A stretch of 64,000 nt of DNA from positions 1 to 64,000 of the forward strand of contig WSXW01000003.1 in assembly GCA_009773495.1 (NCBI GenBank), given 5' to 3'. Positions 43,937 through 51,461 of this stretch are shown piece after piece. Source of the stretch: Bacillota bacterium (GTDB lineage Bacteria; Bacillota; UBA994). Below the pieces are notes generated by a model. It was not told the origin of the DNA. It was given only the letters and a program-made list of their open reading frames with translations, and did not search any database. The position numbers and the translations under genes are program-made. Each line of letters opens with the position of its first letter. The first letter of the stretch is position 1.

Positions 43937-44275
43937 CTAGTTGGCTACCTCACTATTCGCTGCAGCTGATTGAGCGACTAGCCCGCGCACCATCTCTGGT
44001 GTGCAGCGCTTATAGAGGGTTTCTGAGGTTTCGGTTACTACAAGCACTGCGGGCTGCTCGTCGCAGTTTACATCGAGCTCGCGTTGTTCTATCTGGACTA
44101 CCGCATTGTGCTTGGTAATCTCGTCAAGTGCCGCAAACATAATCTGCCGCGAACCGGCTGCAATGGCAGTGGTGCCAGAGGAGATAACTATCTTGACGGT
44201 GGTTTCATTCATACGAACAGAAAGATGCCGGCGTACTCTAGTTCGAATCTCATTTAGCTCTGTGATTGTTAACAC
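43937..44275 (-). CDS. Cysteine-depleted [2Fe-2S] ferredoxin-fold protein
   Basis: A 112-residue protein resembling the small (2Fe-2S) ferredoxin-domain proteins encoded beside NuoE/NuoF hydrogenases (helical start ELNEIRTRVRRHL, then IVISSGTTAIAAGSRQIMFA). In the usual family the strand after the first turn reads GTCGIAAGA with a cluster Cys and a later CxGxC; here those are GTTAIAAGS and DVNCDEQP. Only Cys-x residues remain, so a cluster is unlikely. GTG start after AAGGGGGAG. It is the first gene of the hydrogenase operon. Role unknown, possibly structural or regulatory. Confidence 0.65.
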   Translation of the reverse strand: MLTITELNEIRTRVRRHLSVRMNETTVKIVISSGTTAIAAGSRQIMFAALDEITKHNAVVQIEQRELDVNCDEQPAVLVVTETSETLYKRCTPEMVRGLVAQSAAANSEVAN

Positions 44276-44313
44276 TACAAACTCCCCCTTGCAATTTTCA
44301 AAATATTTAGAAC

Positions 44314-44341
44314 TTGTGAAATATTACACTAATATTGTGAA
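44314..44341. promoter_or_regulatory. Candidate Rex operator of the hydrogenase operon
   Basis: TTGTGAA at 44314-44320 is followed after ATAT by TACACTA, a near match to the Rex consensus TTGTGAA-N4-TTCACAA. A second TTGTGAA begins at 44335, 21 bases away (about two helical turns). Both lie 40-65 bases upstream of the first operon start, and rex is the next gene. Confidence 0.55.
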
Positions 44342-44360
44342 ATAAATAACTATGAGAAAT

Positions 44361-44395
44361 AAAAAAAGAGGTCACATGTATGGTAGCATGCGACC
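44361..44395 (-). terminator. Rho-independent terminator of rex
   Basis: GGTCGCATG and CATGTGACC pair (44387-44395 with 44370-44378) around an 8-base loop, then TCTTTTTTT on the minus strand. The gap 44396-44527 also holds a 13-base tandem duplication ATCAATTACCGGG (44411-44436). Confidence 0.75.
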
Positions 44396-44527
44396 CTATC
44401 GTGGTCAAGTATCAATTACCGGGATCAATTACCGGGATAGGGGAAATTTCATCATGTTATACACCATTTCACATAGTGAACTAAAATTGTGTCTTCGCCA
44501 ACAATATTGCTGTGCCTGAACGCCCCG

Positions 44528-45157
44528 TTACTTCTCTCGCTGTGCAAGGTAATACGATAGCGCCAATAGACCTACTATCATATTTTCTTGACGAACTTCG
44601 ATGTCATCTGGCAAGCTGATTCGTGTCGGTGCAAAATTCCAGATTGCCCGTACGCCTGCCTTAACTAAAGCATCGGCAACCCTCTGAGCAGCGTGAGCAG
44701 GAACCGTAAGGATAGCCAGTTCGATACCCGCCTGACTGACTACCTCCGGGATGCGGTCAGAGTGCAATACTCGCTGGCCTGCGACTGTCATGCCAACTTT
44801 GTTGGGGTCAGCATCAAATACAGCACTAATATTAAAGCCGTGCTCCCGAAAACCATCGTAGTTGGCCAATGCCTGGCCAAGATGCCCAACACCGACCAAG
44901 GCTACTTTGTGCGGCTGGTCAGCGCCGAGGATTCCGGTTACCTGAGCCAGTAAGGACTGTACGTCGTATCCTACCCCGCGTCGCCCAAATTCACCGAAGT
45001 ACGCCAAGTCCTTACGGATTTGTACTGAAGTAATCCCGAGAAGATTGCCTAGTTCATCCGAAGATGCAACTTCCACACCGCTGCTTTTAAGCCGGGATAG
45101 GCAACGTAGATATAGTGGTAAACGCTCAATCGTGGGGCGGGGAATGTTCAACGCCAT
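44528..45157 (-). CDS. rex: Redox-sensing repressor Rex
   Basis: A 209-residue NADH/NAD-responsive repressor: winged helix (LLGITSVQIRKDLAYFGEFG), Rossmann motif ALVGVGHLGQALANY and conserved IWNFAPTRI. Rex controls fermentation and hydrogenase genes in Clostridia when NADH rises. ATG with GGAGGATATT, 11 bases past the aldolase gene. The half-sites before the hydrogenase operon are probable targets. Confidence 0.95.
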   Translation of the reverse strand: MALNIPRPTIERLPLYLRCLSRLKSSGVEVASSDELGNLLGITSVQIRKDLAYFGEFGRRGVGYDVQSLLAQVTGILGADQPHKVALVGVGHLGQALANYDGFREHGFNISAVFDADPNKVGMTVAGQRVLHSDRIPEVVSQAGIELAILTVPAHAAQRVADALVKAGVRAIWNFAPTRISLPDDIEVRQENMIVGLLALSYYLAQREK

Positions 45158-45168
45158 AATATCCTCCC

Positions 45169-46470
45169 CTACTCGTCGTAGACTCCTGCTTTCTTGCCGC
45201 CTGTAGAAGCGGTAAGAACTCTTTTCGCCATACCGAGATTTTTCTTAATAGCCTCGCCAAAATTCTTGCTGCCGGCTTCCTCTAGTTTGAATAGTGCTGC
45301 TTCGGCTACTGCTGTAAGGTAAATAGTAAAAATGGTGGTCCCGCAATACTTTTTATCTCCGGCACGCATGCCTTCAATGTTCTGAACAGAATACTCACCG
45401 ATAGCAGTAGCGCCTGCTACAAGAAAATGTGTATTAACATTATTTTTCCCAACTAAGCCGCGCGCTACTTTAGCAGCGCCTGAGCCACCATGCTGTGCGA
45501 AAGGAATATAACGGCCGACAGTCTTGAACAGGGTGCTTTGTACCACTTCTAAGCGCTCGATGTCCGGTTCGTGTCGTACGCTCTTCTTAGCTGCGTGTTC
45601 CATACCTATGGGGTAGGCAATAGCATCTGCACCTGTGTACTTAATAAAGCAGGCTACCTTGTCAGCGAACAACTGTAAGTCCTCGCCTGTGAGTTTTTGG
45701 TAATCTAACGCCTGCCCGCTTACACCGGTTGCGCCAAATTCTGCTTCGATCATAATATCGTGGTTCCCCAACACCTGACGCACGGTATCGATAATATCGC
45801 GCGTAACCACAAAGTCAAGGACCGGAGGTAGGTGCTCAGTGTCGATCATCCCCCAGGCTGGTCGCACATTCTCTACGATGCGTACAAAATCACGCTTAAA
45901 ACGAATGTATTCTTCGCTAGTAAGGTAGTGACTGTACAGCTTGATGTTCTCATCAGTAAGCGACACTTCTGAGCCGAACATGGGATACATGTGCTCTACT
46001 GCATGCCAAATTCGCGCTTCTGTTACACGCTTGCCAATCCCCTTGTCGTGGCGAGACATGGGGCTATATTTACTGGGGGCAAAAGCTGGCACCTTAAAAT
46101 GGTCCAATGATACTGCCAGCAGAGGTGTGTTGTACTGCTCTGCATATAGGCTGATCTGGTCAGCAGCCATTTTGGCGCCTATAACCACGTTCGTATCGTT
46201 AGAATAGTGGCTAACACCAGGTAGAGGGGGAATCTTGCTCGGATCACCAGCAGCTGTTTCGGCTGAGTTGTGGCTTAGCTGAACCATAATCGGAGACCCC
46301 TCCCCTGCAGCAGAGGCCATGGCGAAAGCCCTAGACTGTAGTTCAAAGGGGTAGTTAGCGTTAGCCGCTAAAATAGTCACGCGTTCGGACTCTGGTTTAA
46401 GCTTACCTTCAGGAGTGAAGGGAGAAGCTAGTTCAAAGACCTTGCGTAACTCCGCACCTGTCATAAGCAT
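45169..46470 (-). CDS. Class II aldolase (fructose-bisphosphate aldolase-like)
   Basis: A 433-residue TIM-barrel class II aldolase, longer than the 280-310-residue classical Fba. Likely zinc-site histidines include LDHFK and EHAAKK; phosphate binding is suggested by QHGGSGAAKVARGLVGKNNV and FLVAGATAIGEYSV. The substrate is probably fructose 1,6-bisphosphate, but tagatose- or other ketose-bisphosphates are possible. It precedes rex with 11 bases between and may be co-regulated with redox state. Start at the first ATG; a second ATG is two codons on. Confidence 0.78.
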   Translation of the reverse strand: MLMTGAELRKVFELASPFTPEGKLKPESERVTILAANANYPFELQSRAFAMASAAGEGSPIMVQLSHNSAETAAGDPSKIPPLPGVSHYSNDTNVVIGAKMAADQISLYAEQYNTPLLAVSLDHFKVPAFAPSKYSPMSRHDKGIGKRVTEARIWHAVEHMYPMFGSEVSLTDENIKLYSHYLTSEEYIRFKRDFVRIVENVRPAWGMIDTEHLPPVLDFVVTRDIIDTVRQVLGNHDIMIEAEFGATGVSGQALDYQKLTGEDLQLFADKVACFIKYTGADAIAYPIGMEHAAKKSVRHEPDIERLEVVQSTLFKTVGRYIPFAQHGGSGAAKVARGLVGKNNVNTHFLVAGATAIGEYSVQNIEGMRAGDKKYCGTTIFTIYLTAVAEAALFKLEEAGSKNFGEAIKKNLGMAKRVLTASTGGKKAGVYDE

Positions 46471-46686
46471 AAAAAGGAAACACCTCCCGCTTCATTTTAC
46501 ATTATTCTGACACTTAGAGGAATAGGAAATGTGAAAACTGGAACAGGAAAACGGGAGAGGAAACGAAGAACGGTACCCATGAACAAATAATGTATTGCGG
46601 TATGTATCTTCATTCCTTTCAGTGAAGATCACGTGCCAATCAGGTCTCGTCAGTGGTACAGGTTCCCCCTCCCCACCCCAATTGCC

Positions 46687-46709
46687 AAAAGGAAGCCTTG
46701 CGGCTTCCT
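46687..46709 (-). terminator. Rho-independent terminator of efp
   Basis: Stem AGGAAGCC / GGCTTCCT with loop GCAA on the minus strand and four Ts, right after the efp stop. The gap 46471-46686 shows only word-like A/G-rich repeats at 46505-46575. Confidence 0.85.
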
Positions 46710-46717
46710 GAGTGGGT

Positions 46718-47275
46718 CTATAGGCGGTCGAGATATTCTTTGGTGCGGGTATCGATGCGGAGTTTGTCACCTACGTTAATAAAAAACGGTACGTTAATTA
46801 CCAGACCAGTCTCCATCGTAGCAGGTTTTGTGCCGCCTGAAGCGGTGTCGCCTTTAAAACTTGGTGATGTGTCAGTTACGGTTAGCTCAACATAGTACGG
46901 CAGTTCGATACCAATAATGCGCTCGTGGTACAGTAACATGCTCACGTTATCATTCTCTTTAAGGTACTTGATGTCGTCACCAAGGTCATTGTGAGACACA
47001 TTCAGCTGCTCGTAGTTCTCGGTATCCATAAAAGTGTAGAAATCACCGTTGTCATAAAGATATTGCATTTGACGGCGTTCTACATGGGCCTTGCTGACCT
47101 TTTCGCCTGCCCTAAAGGTTAGTTCCTGAACGGCGCCAGTTTCAACATTCTTAACTTTAGCACGTACAAATGCGGCACCCTTGCCTGGCTTAACATGCTG
47201 GAAGTCAACTATGGAGAAAGCTACACCCTCAAGCTCAATGGTGAGCCCGGTCCTAAATTCACTGGTGGAGATCAT
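46718..47275 (-). CDS. efp: Translation elongation factor P
   Basis: A 185-residue three-domain EF-P that relieves ribosome stalling at polyproline. Domain I carries VDFQHVKPGKGAAFVRAKVK, where the loop Lys after PGKG is the usual modification site. ATG with GTAGGAGG. It is downstream of pepP as in other Bacillota. Confidence 0.96.
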   Translation of the reverse strand: MISTSEFRTGLTIELEGVAFSIVDFQHVKPGKGAAFVRAKVKNVETGAVQELTFRAGEKVSKAHVERRQMQYLYDNGDFYTFMDTENYEQLNVSHNDLGDDIKYLKENDNVSMLLYHERIIGIELPYYVELTVTDTSPSFKGDTASGGTKPATMETGLVINVPFFINVGDKLRIDTRTKEYLDRL

Positions 47276-47317
47276 CTTTTCATCCTCCTACAATTTTAAC
47301 CTGCGGCAGAGGGGGAT

Positions 47318-47402
47318 CGTACCTAGTACGGCGTCGGACTCGTACCTCGTACTCAGTACCTCTTAGATACGAAGCACGAAGTACGGAGTACGAAGTACGG
47401 CT
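47318..47402. repeat. GTAC-word repeat array and hairpin before efp
   Basis: The 47276-47410 gap is filled with GTAC words such as CGAAGTACGGAGTACG. TCGTACCTCGTACTC pairs with GAGTACGAAGTACGG at 13 of 15 positions around a 30-base loop, so a large imperfect hairpin forms on either strand. Confidence 0.6.
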
Positions 47403-47410
47403 CACACCTT

Positions 47411-48472
47411 CTACAAACAGATTAACTCCTTACTAAATCGGTTAAAGTTGCGATACCCATTCTCAGTAACTACTACCATATCCTCTATGCGTACTCCGCC
47501 CCATTCCGGTATGTATATGCCGGGTTCAATCGTAACCACCATGCCCGGCTGCAAGATGTCTTCGGACTTGCTGCCAGCGCTGGGGCCTTCATGAACCATG
47601 CGGCCTACGCCGTGGCCGAGACCATGCCCAAAGCGCTCGCCGTATCCTGCGGCAGAAATGATGTCACGGGCAACTTTGTCTACGTCTTTACCCACTATCC
47701 CAGGACGAACAGCAGCCAAAGCAGCACGCTGTGCCTCTAGCACAATGTTGTAAATCTTCTCTTGTTCTGGGCTCGCCGTGCCAATTACGAATGAACGGGT
47801 CATGTCACAACAATAACCATTGTACACAGCACCAAAGTCTAGCGTCAAGAAGTCTCCTGTTTGTATTACCCTTTCGCTAGCACGACCATGGGGTAGGCTT
47901 GAGCGCGGACCTGAGGCGGAGATAGAATCAAAGGCCAAACGTTCCCCACCTAGACGGCGCATAGCTACTTCTAACTCCAACGCGACGTAGGCTTCGCTAA
48001 CACCGGCCTTGATTTTTGGTAAAATCATTTCTAAGGCAGCCTCAGCAATCTCAGTAGCCTTTTGCATGTAAGACAGTTCTGCCTCATCTTTAACCATGCG
48101 AAGTTTTTCTACTGCGCCAGTAACTGGTACCAGTTCTACTACAAGGTTTTCTTTTAGAGTTTGGTAATTGCCGAAGGTTACAAAATCGCTTTCAAAACCG
48201 AGTTTTGTTATATTGCCGTCGTTTAACGCCTTGTTGAGAGCGTCGTGGAGCGAGGGAGCATAATCAAGGCAGGTAAACTCCGTAGCTTGAGCAGAGGCCT
48301 GCTCCACGTAACGGAAGTCCGTAAGGATAGAGGCCATGTTTTTACCAACTAATACATAGCCGGCGGAACCAGTGAACCCTGTAATATAGGCTCTGTTATC
48401 GGGCTTGAGGATTAAAATTGCATCTACCTCTACAGGCAGAACCTGCCTTAATTGTTCTAGTCTTGTTACCAC
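47411..48472 (-). CDS. pepP: Xaa-Pro peptidase (M24B)
   Basis: A 353-residue metallopeptidase that removes residues before proline. N-terminal creatinase-like domain, then the pita-bread fold with metal ligands in [54 protein letters not shown] start with AGGGGG. Lies before efp, in the usual aroQ-pepP-efp order. Confidence 0.92.
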   Translation of the reverse strand: MVTRLEQLRQVLPVEVDAILILKPDNRAYITGFTGSAGYVLVGKNMASILTDFRYVEQASAQATEFTCLDYAPSLHDALNKALNDGNITKLGFESDFVTFGNYQTLKENLVVELVPVTGAVEKLRMVKDEAELSYMQKATEIAEAALEMILPKIKAGVSEAYVALELEVAMRRLGGERLAFDSISASGPRSSLPHGRASERVIQTGDFLTLDFGAVYNGYCCDMTRSFVIGTASPEQEKIYNIVLEAQRAALAAVRPGIVGKDVDKVARDIISAAGYGERFGHGLGHGVGRMVHEGPSAGSKSEDILQPGMVVTIEPGIYIPEWGGVRIEDMVVVTENGYRNFNRFSKELICL

Positions 48473-48514
48473 TTAGCTTTCCCCCTTGATTAACTGAACC
48501 TTGCTCTTAGAATA

Positions 48515-48970
48515 CTACGCCTCTACAGTAGGCACCTTACCTAAAATATTAAGAGCAGCCTGTAACCCTAAGACGTAACCATAAGGTCCAAACCCACTTA
48601 TTTGCCCGATTGCTACCGGGGCAATAACAGACTTGTGTCTAAACTCTTCGCGGGCGTAAATATTGCTTAAGTGAACTTCGACGGTGGGTATACCGCAGGA
48701 AGCTATAGCATCACGAATAGCTATACTGTAATGCGTATAAGCACCGGGGTTAATGATGATGCACTCATAGCTACCGATGGCCTGCTGAATGGCGGTAATT
48801 ATCTCCCCTTCACCATTATGCTGTATTACATCGACAGTAATGCCGGCGTGTAAACCAGCAGCAACCAGCAGGGCATTGATCTCCGGCAAGGTGGTAAGGC
48901 CATAGATCTTCTTCTCGCGATGGCCGAGTAAATTGAGATTAGGTCCATGAATCACAAGAATATTGGTCAA
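48515..48970 (-). CDS. aroQ: Type II 3-dehydroquinate dehydratase
   Basis: A 151-residue shikimate pathway enzyme with ILVIHGPNLNLLGHREKKIY, the INPGAYTHYSIAIRDAI active-site loop and PTVEVHLSNIYAREEFRH. TTG start seven bases after AGGAGG. The 48971-49154 gap before it shows no feature. Confidence 0.94.
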   Translation of the reverse strand: MTNILVIHGPNLNLLGHREKKIYGLTTLPEINALLVAAGLHAGITVDVIQHNGEGEIITAIQQAIGSYECIIINPGAYTHYSIAIRDAIASCGIPTVEVHLSNIYAREEFRHKSVIAPVAIGQISGFGPYGYVLGLQAALNILGKVPTVEA

Positions 48971-49154
48971 ACAAGTTCCTCCTTAATAGGGCAACACAGC
49001 GTCACCAATCGCAAATTACACCTTAGACTATCCAAATATATTCTGCTTTAAAGCTAATACTCCTGCCTGAGAAGGTCAATCTTTCGAATTAGTGGGGCTT
49101 TGTGGTACTGTGGTCCCCTGCGTGCACCTGTACTAGGCTCTTACGTATCCTCAT

Positions 49155-49685
49155 TTAAAGCTCAGATTGCTGGCCTTCTTTCCACCAGGCGGCAATATGA
49201 GCCGCCACCTGGTTTGGTGTCATGTCGTCTGCATCTACAGAGAAATCCGCATAGCCTGTGTAGAGGTCTTGACGCACCTTGAGAATACTGGTTAATCTTG
49301 CTTCGAGATCTGATTCCTCGGCAACTAGTGGTAGATTGTGTTTGCTCCGGATAAGCCGTCTAGCGAGGCTCGACACGCGGGCTCGCAGGTATACAACCCG
49401 GCCGACTTTTTTTAGAGCGTTCATGCCCCGTTCTGAGAGCACGCTACCACCACCAAGGGCTAGCACTATGCTTTCCTCAGTTGCAGCTAAGCTGAGCATA
49501 AGCTCTTCTTCACGCTGTCGAAAGGCTTCTTCGCCGAGCTTTTTAAAAACATCTGTAATAGACATAGTAAATGAGTCCACAATCATCTCGTCTAAATCTA
49601 GGAAACGTGCCGTCAAAGCTGCCCCCAGTCTCCTACCTACACTGGATTTCCCGCTCCCCATCATGCCTGTTAATATCAGGTGCAT
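49155..49685 (-). CDS. aroK: Shikimate kinase
   Basis: A 176-residue kinase: Walker A LTGMMGSGKSSVGRRLG, FLDLDEMIVDS, LALGGGSV and LIRSKHNLPLV. I chose the ATG that follows the prepilin TAG stop by one base (MHLILTG), which implies coupled translation; an earlier frame opening is TTG-initiated and overlaps the prepilin gene. Confidence 0.9.
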   Translation of the reverse strand: MHLILTGMMGSGKSSVGRRLGAALTARFLDLDEMIVDSFTMSITDVFKKLGEEAFRQREEELMLSLAATEESIVLALGGGSVLSERGMNALKKVGRVVYLRARVSSLARRLIRSKHNLPLVAEESDLEARLTSILKVRQDLYTGYADFSVDADDMTPNQVAAHIAAWWKEGQQSEL

Positions 49686-49686
49686 G

Positions 49687-50151
49687 CTAGTTGGGGTACT
49701 CATCAGAGATTCTAATTCGCCCAGCAATATTCAAGACCAGATGTTTTTTCTTTCCGTTTGTGGCAACTAACGTTATGGTCTTATTGGGTGTAGGTGCCCC
49801 AAACGCCACTGGCTCGCCTAAATAGTTAAAGGCAAAGTTCACGTTGGTTTGTTGAAATCTAACGCTACTAGGCAGAATTCTGCGGTATTCTTTCAATTCT
49901 ACGCCGTCGCGATAGACCCTTAGTTGATGAGGAGGTGGGTCGAAGTGATGGAACTGCATGTTAAGCGTTGCCCCACGCAGAATAGCCTGTTGCCGAACCA
50001 GCTGCGCATCTGCCGCTAGCTGACGCATAAAGCTCGAAAGCTCTGCAGTGACTAATGTGTCAGTAATGCGGGGTGCTACGACAAGGGCTAAAATTCCCAT
50101 GATGCCTATAACCGCGATAAATTCGATAAGTGTGAAGCCGTTCTTTTTCAT
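49687..50151 (-). CDS. Type IV prepilin, GspH/FimT-like
   Basis: A 154-residue minor pilin with the class III leader KKNG|FTLIEFIAVIGIMGILAL and a beta-rich C-terminus. Cleaved and methylated by the prepilin peptidase at 55348. ATGA overlap with the aroE stub; followed directly by aroK. Minor pilins of this type prime pilus assembly. Confidence 0.85.
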   Translation of the reverse strand: MKKNGFTLIEFIAVIGIMGILALVVAPRITDTLVTAELSSFMRQLAADAQLVRQQAILRGATLNMQFHHFDPPPHQLRVYRDGVELKEYRRILPSSVRFQQTNVNFAFNYLGEPVAFGAPTPNKTITLVATNGKKKHLVLNIAGRIRISDEYPN

Positions 50152-50360
50152 CGTAGTACACTCCTAACCGACCCACGCATAAATTCAATAAGGGCAGATA
50201 CCCGTCCAAGCTCAAACGCAGCAGCGCCTTGGCAAGCCCACGGTGTTGGCAGCAACGCATACTTAGCCTCCAGCCCGTAGTAACTAAAGGCCGCCTGCTG
50301 CATGCCAGGCGACCGGGAATACGTCAGAGGAAAACCAAGTAAGTATAATTCCTTCGCCAT
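50148..50360 (-). pseudogene. aroE: Truncated shikimate dehydrogenase (AroE N-terminus)
   Basis: A 70-codon frame whose first 40 residues (LLGFPLTYSRSPGMQQAAFS, then YYGLEAKYALLP) match the AroE substrate-binding start, where Ser and the following SxSP motif bind shikimate. AroE is normally about 280 residues with an NADP Rossmann domain; this frame ends SVRSVLR and then the prepilin begins. The ribosome site (TAGGAG, six bases before ATG) is intact. Probably an internal or 3' deletion. Confidence 0.7.
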
Positions 50361-50369
50361 AGTTAACTC

Positions 50370-50939
50370 CTATTTCCTAGGTGTGAAAAGGGACCGGGTC
50401 GGGTACCCACCCTCTTTAGCTTCTCCTATAATGGCTCCGCTAAATAATCTCACGCGGAGCAAACCCGTCAAATTATTTTCTAGGCCAGCGAATTGCAGCG
50501 ACTCTAGTACTAGCGCCTGGTCTTGTTCATCGAGTATAGAGAGAAAGCGATAGAGGGACTGGTAAGATCCGCTGATATTCAGGGTAGAAATACCACCAAT
50601 TTCAGTCACGTGGAGGGATGTATTCTGCAGGGTTATGGCTGAAGTACTAACTGCTCCCTCAACCATTACCAAAAACTCCGGGAGAGGAATGCCCAGCTCT
50701 CTTTGTTCAGTAGAGGCAGTGAGCTTGGCCTTCAGTCCCTCAATAGCTGTATGCAGCTCTTGCTCTGCTGCTTCCCAGGGCGCGAGCCTAGCGATAGTAG
50801 TCTCAAGTTGAGCTATCTCCTGTAGCAAAGAAAGTTTCTTTGCACTGAGAGGTTGCCAAAAATAGAGGTATAGTACAGTAAAGGTGGCGATTATAAAGAG
50901 TGCAGCTACAAGTAGTATCTCGCGCTTACTAAGTTTCAT
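50370..50939 (-). CDS. pilO: Type IV pilus assembly protein PilO
   Basis: A 189-residue bitopic protein: N-terminal membrane helix (ILLVAALFIIATFTVLYLYF), coiled coil to about 100, then a ferredoxin-like PilO fold (ISGSYQSLYRFLSILDEQDQ). Forms the inner-membrane alignment complex with PilN and PilM. ATGA overlap with pilN. Confidence 0.85.
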   Translation of the reverse strand: MKLSKREILLVAALFIIATFTVLYLYFWQPLSAKKLSLLQEIAQLETTIARLAPWEAAEQELHTAIEGLKAKLTASTEQRELGIPLPEFLVMVEGAVSTSAITLQNTSLHVTEIGGISTLNISGSYQSLYRFLSILDEQDQALVLESLQFAGLENNLTGLLRVRLFSGAIIGEAKEGGYPTRSLFTPRK

Positions 50940-51460
50940 GGCGCCGTCACCGCCCTAATCTGCACTGTAATTTCAAAGCCGTGCCCACCTGTTTCGGAAT
51001 TTAGAAAGCTCAAGGTGGGGGCGCTAAACACCTCAGACCCAGCTAAAAGCTTTAGAAACTCAGCCGACAAGGCATAAGTAGGTGTCACACCACGAACCGT
51101 GAAACGGGTTTCGTCAAGGGATAGGTCAGAAATAAAGAGGCTGTCAGGCATGAGCCTGGCCAGTTCATCAAGATACACCAGCAGGCGGGTTTGCCCGGGT
51201 ATCGGCTCCCCTTCAATTCTTCTCAGTTCCTGTTCGAGGGCGGCCCTTTCCCTAAGTAAGCCGTCTAGAGGCAAAAGCTTTGTAGCGCGGGCCTCCAATG
51301 CATTGCGCTGGCTGCTGAGAGTCTCCACCGTCGTTACAAGGTTAAGACTGTAAAGGGCTAAGGGTACTACCGCACAGATAATAGACAGCAATATTATTAG
51401 GGTGGTTTTGCTACGGCGGGGTCGCTGCTGCAGTTCCTGAGGCAACAGGTTTATCTTCAC
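50936..51460 (-). CDS. pilN: Type IV pilus assembly protein PilN
   Basis: A 174-residue protein beginning KINLLPQELQQRP, the conserved PilN cytoplasmic motif that docks in PilM, then one membrane helix and a periplasmic-type domain. GTG start eight bases after GGGGGAGG; the longest frame overlaps pilM. Confidence 0.87.
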   Translation of the reverse strand: MKINLLPQELQQRPRRSKTTLIILLSIICAVVPLALYSLNLVTTVETLSSQRNALEARATKLLPLDGLLRERAALEQELRRIEGEPIPGQTRLLVYLDELARLMPDSLFISDLSLDETRFTVRGVTPTYALSAEFLKLLAGSEVFSAPTLSFLNSETGGHGFEITVQIRAVTAP

Positions 51461-51461
51461 G

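Noticed and set aside
44411-44436. 13-bp tandem duplication near rex as an operator pair
   Set aside because: A simple two-copy tandem duplication downstream of rex and far from the hydrogenase promoter; it does not match Rex sites.
46492-46770. 92-codon minus-strand frame between the aldolase and efp
   Set aside because: It spans the efp terminator and low-complexity repeats, overlaps the efp 3' end, and has no conserved pattern.
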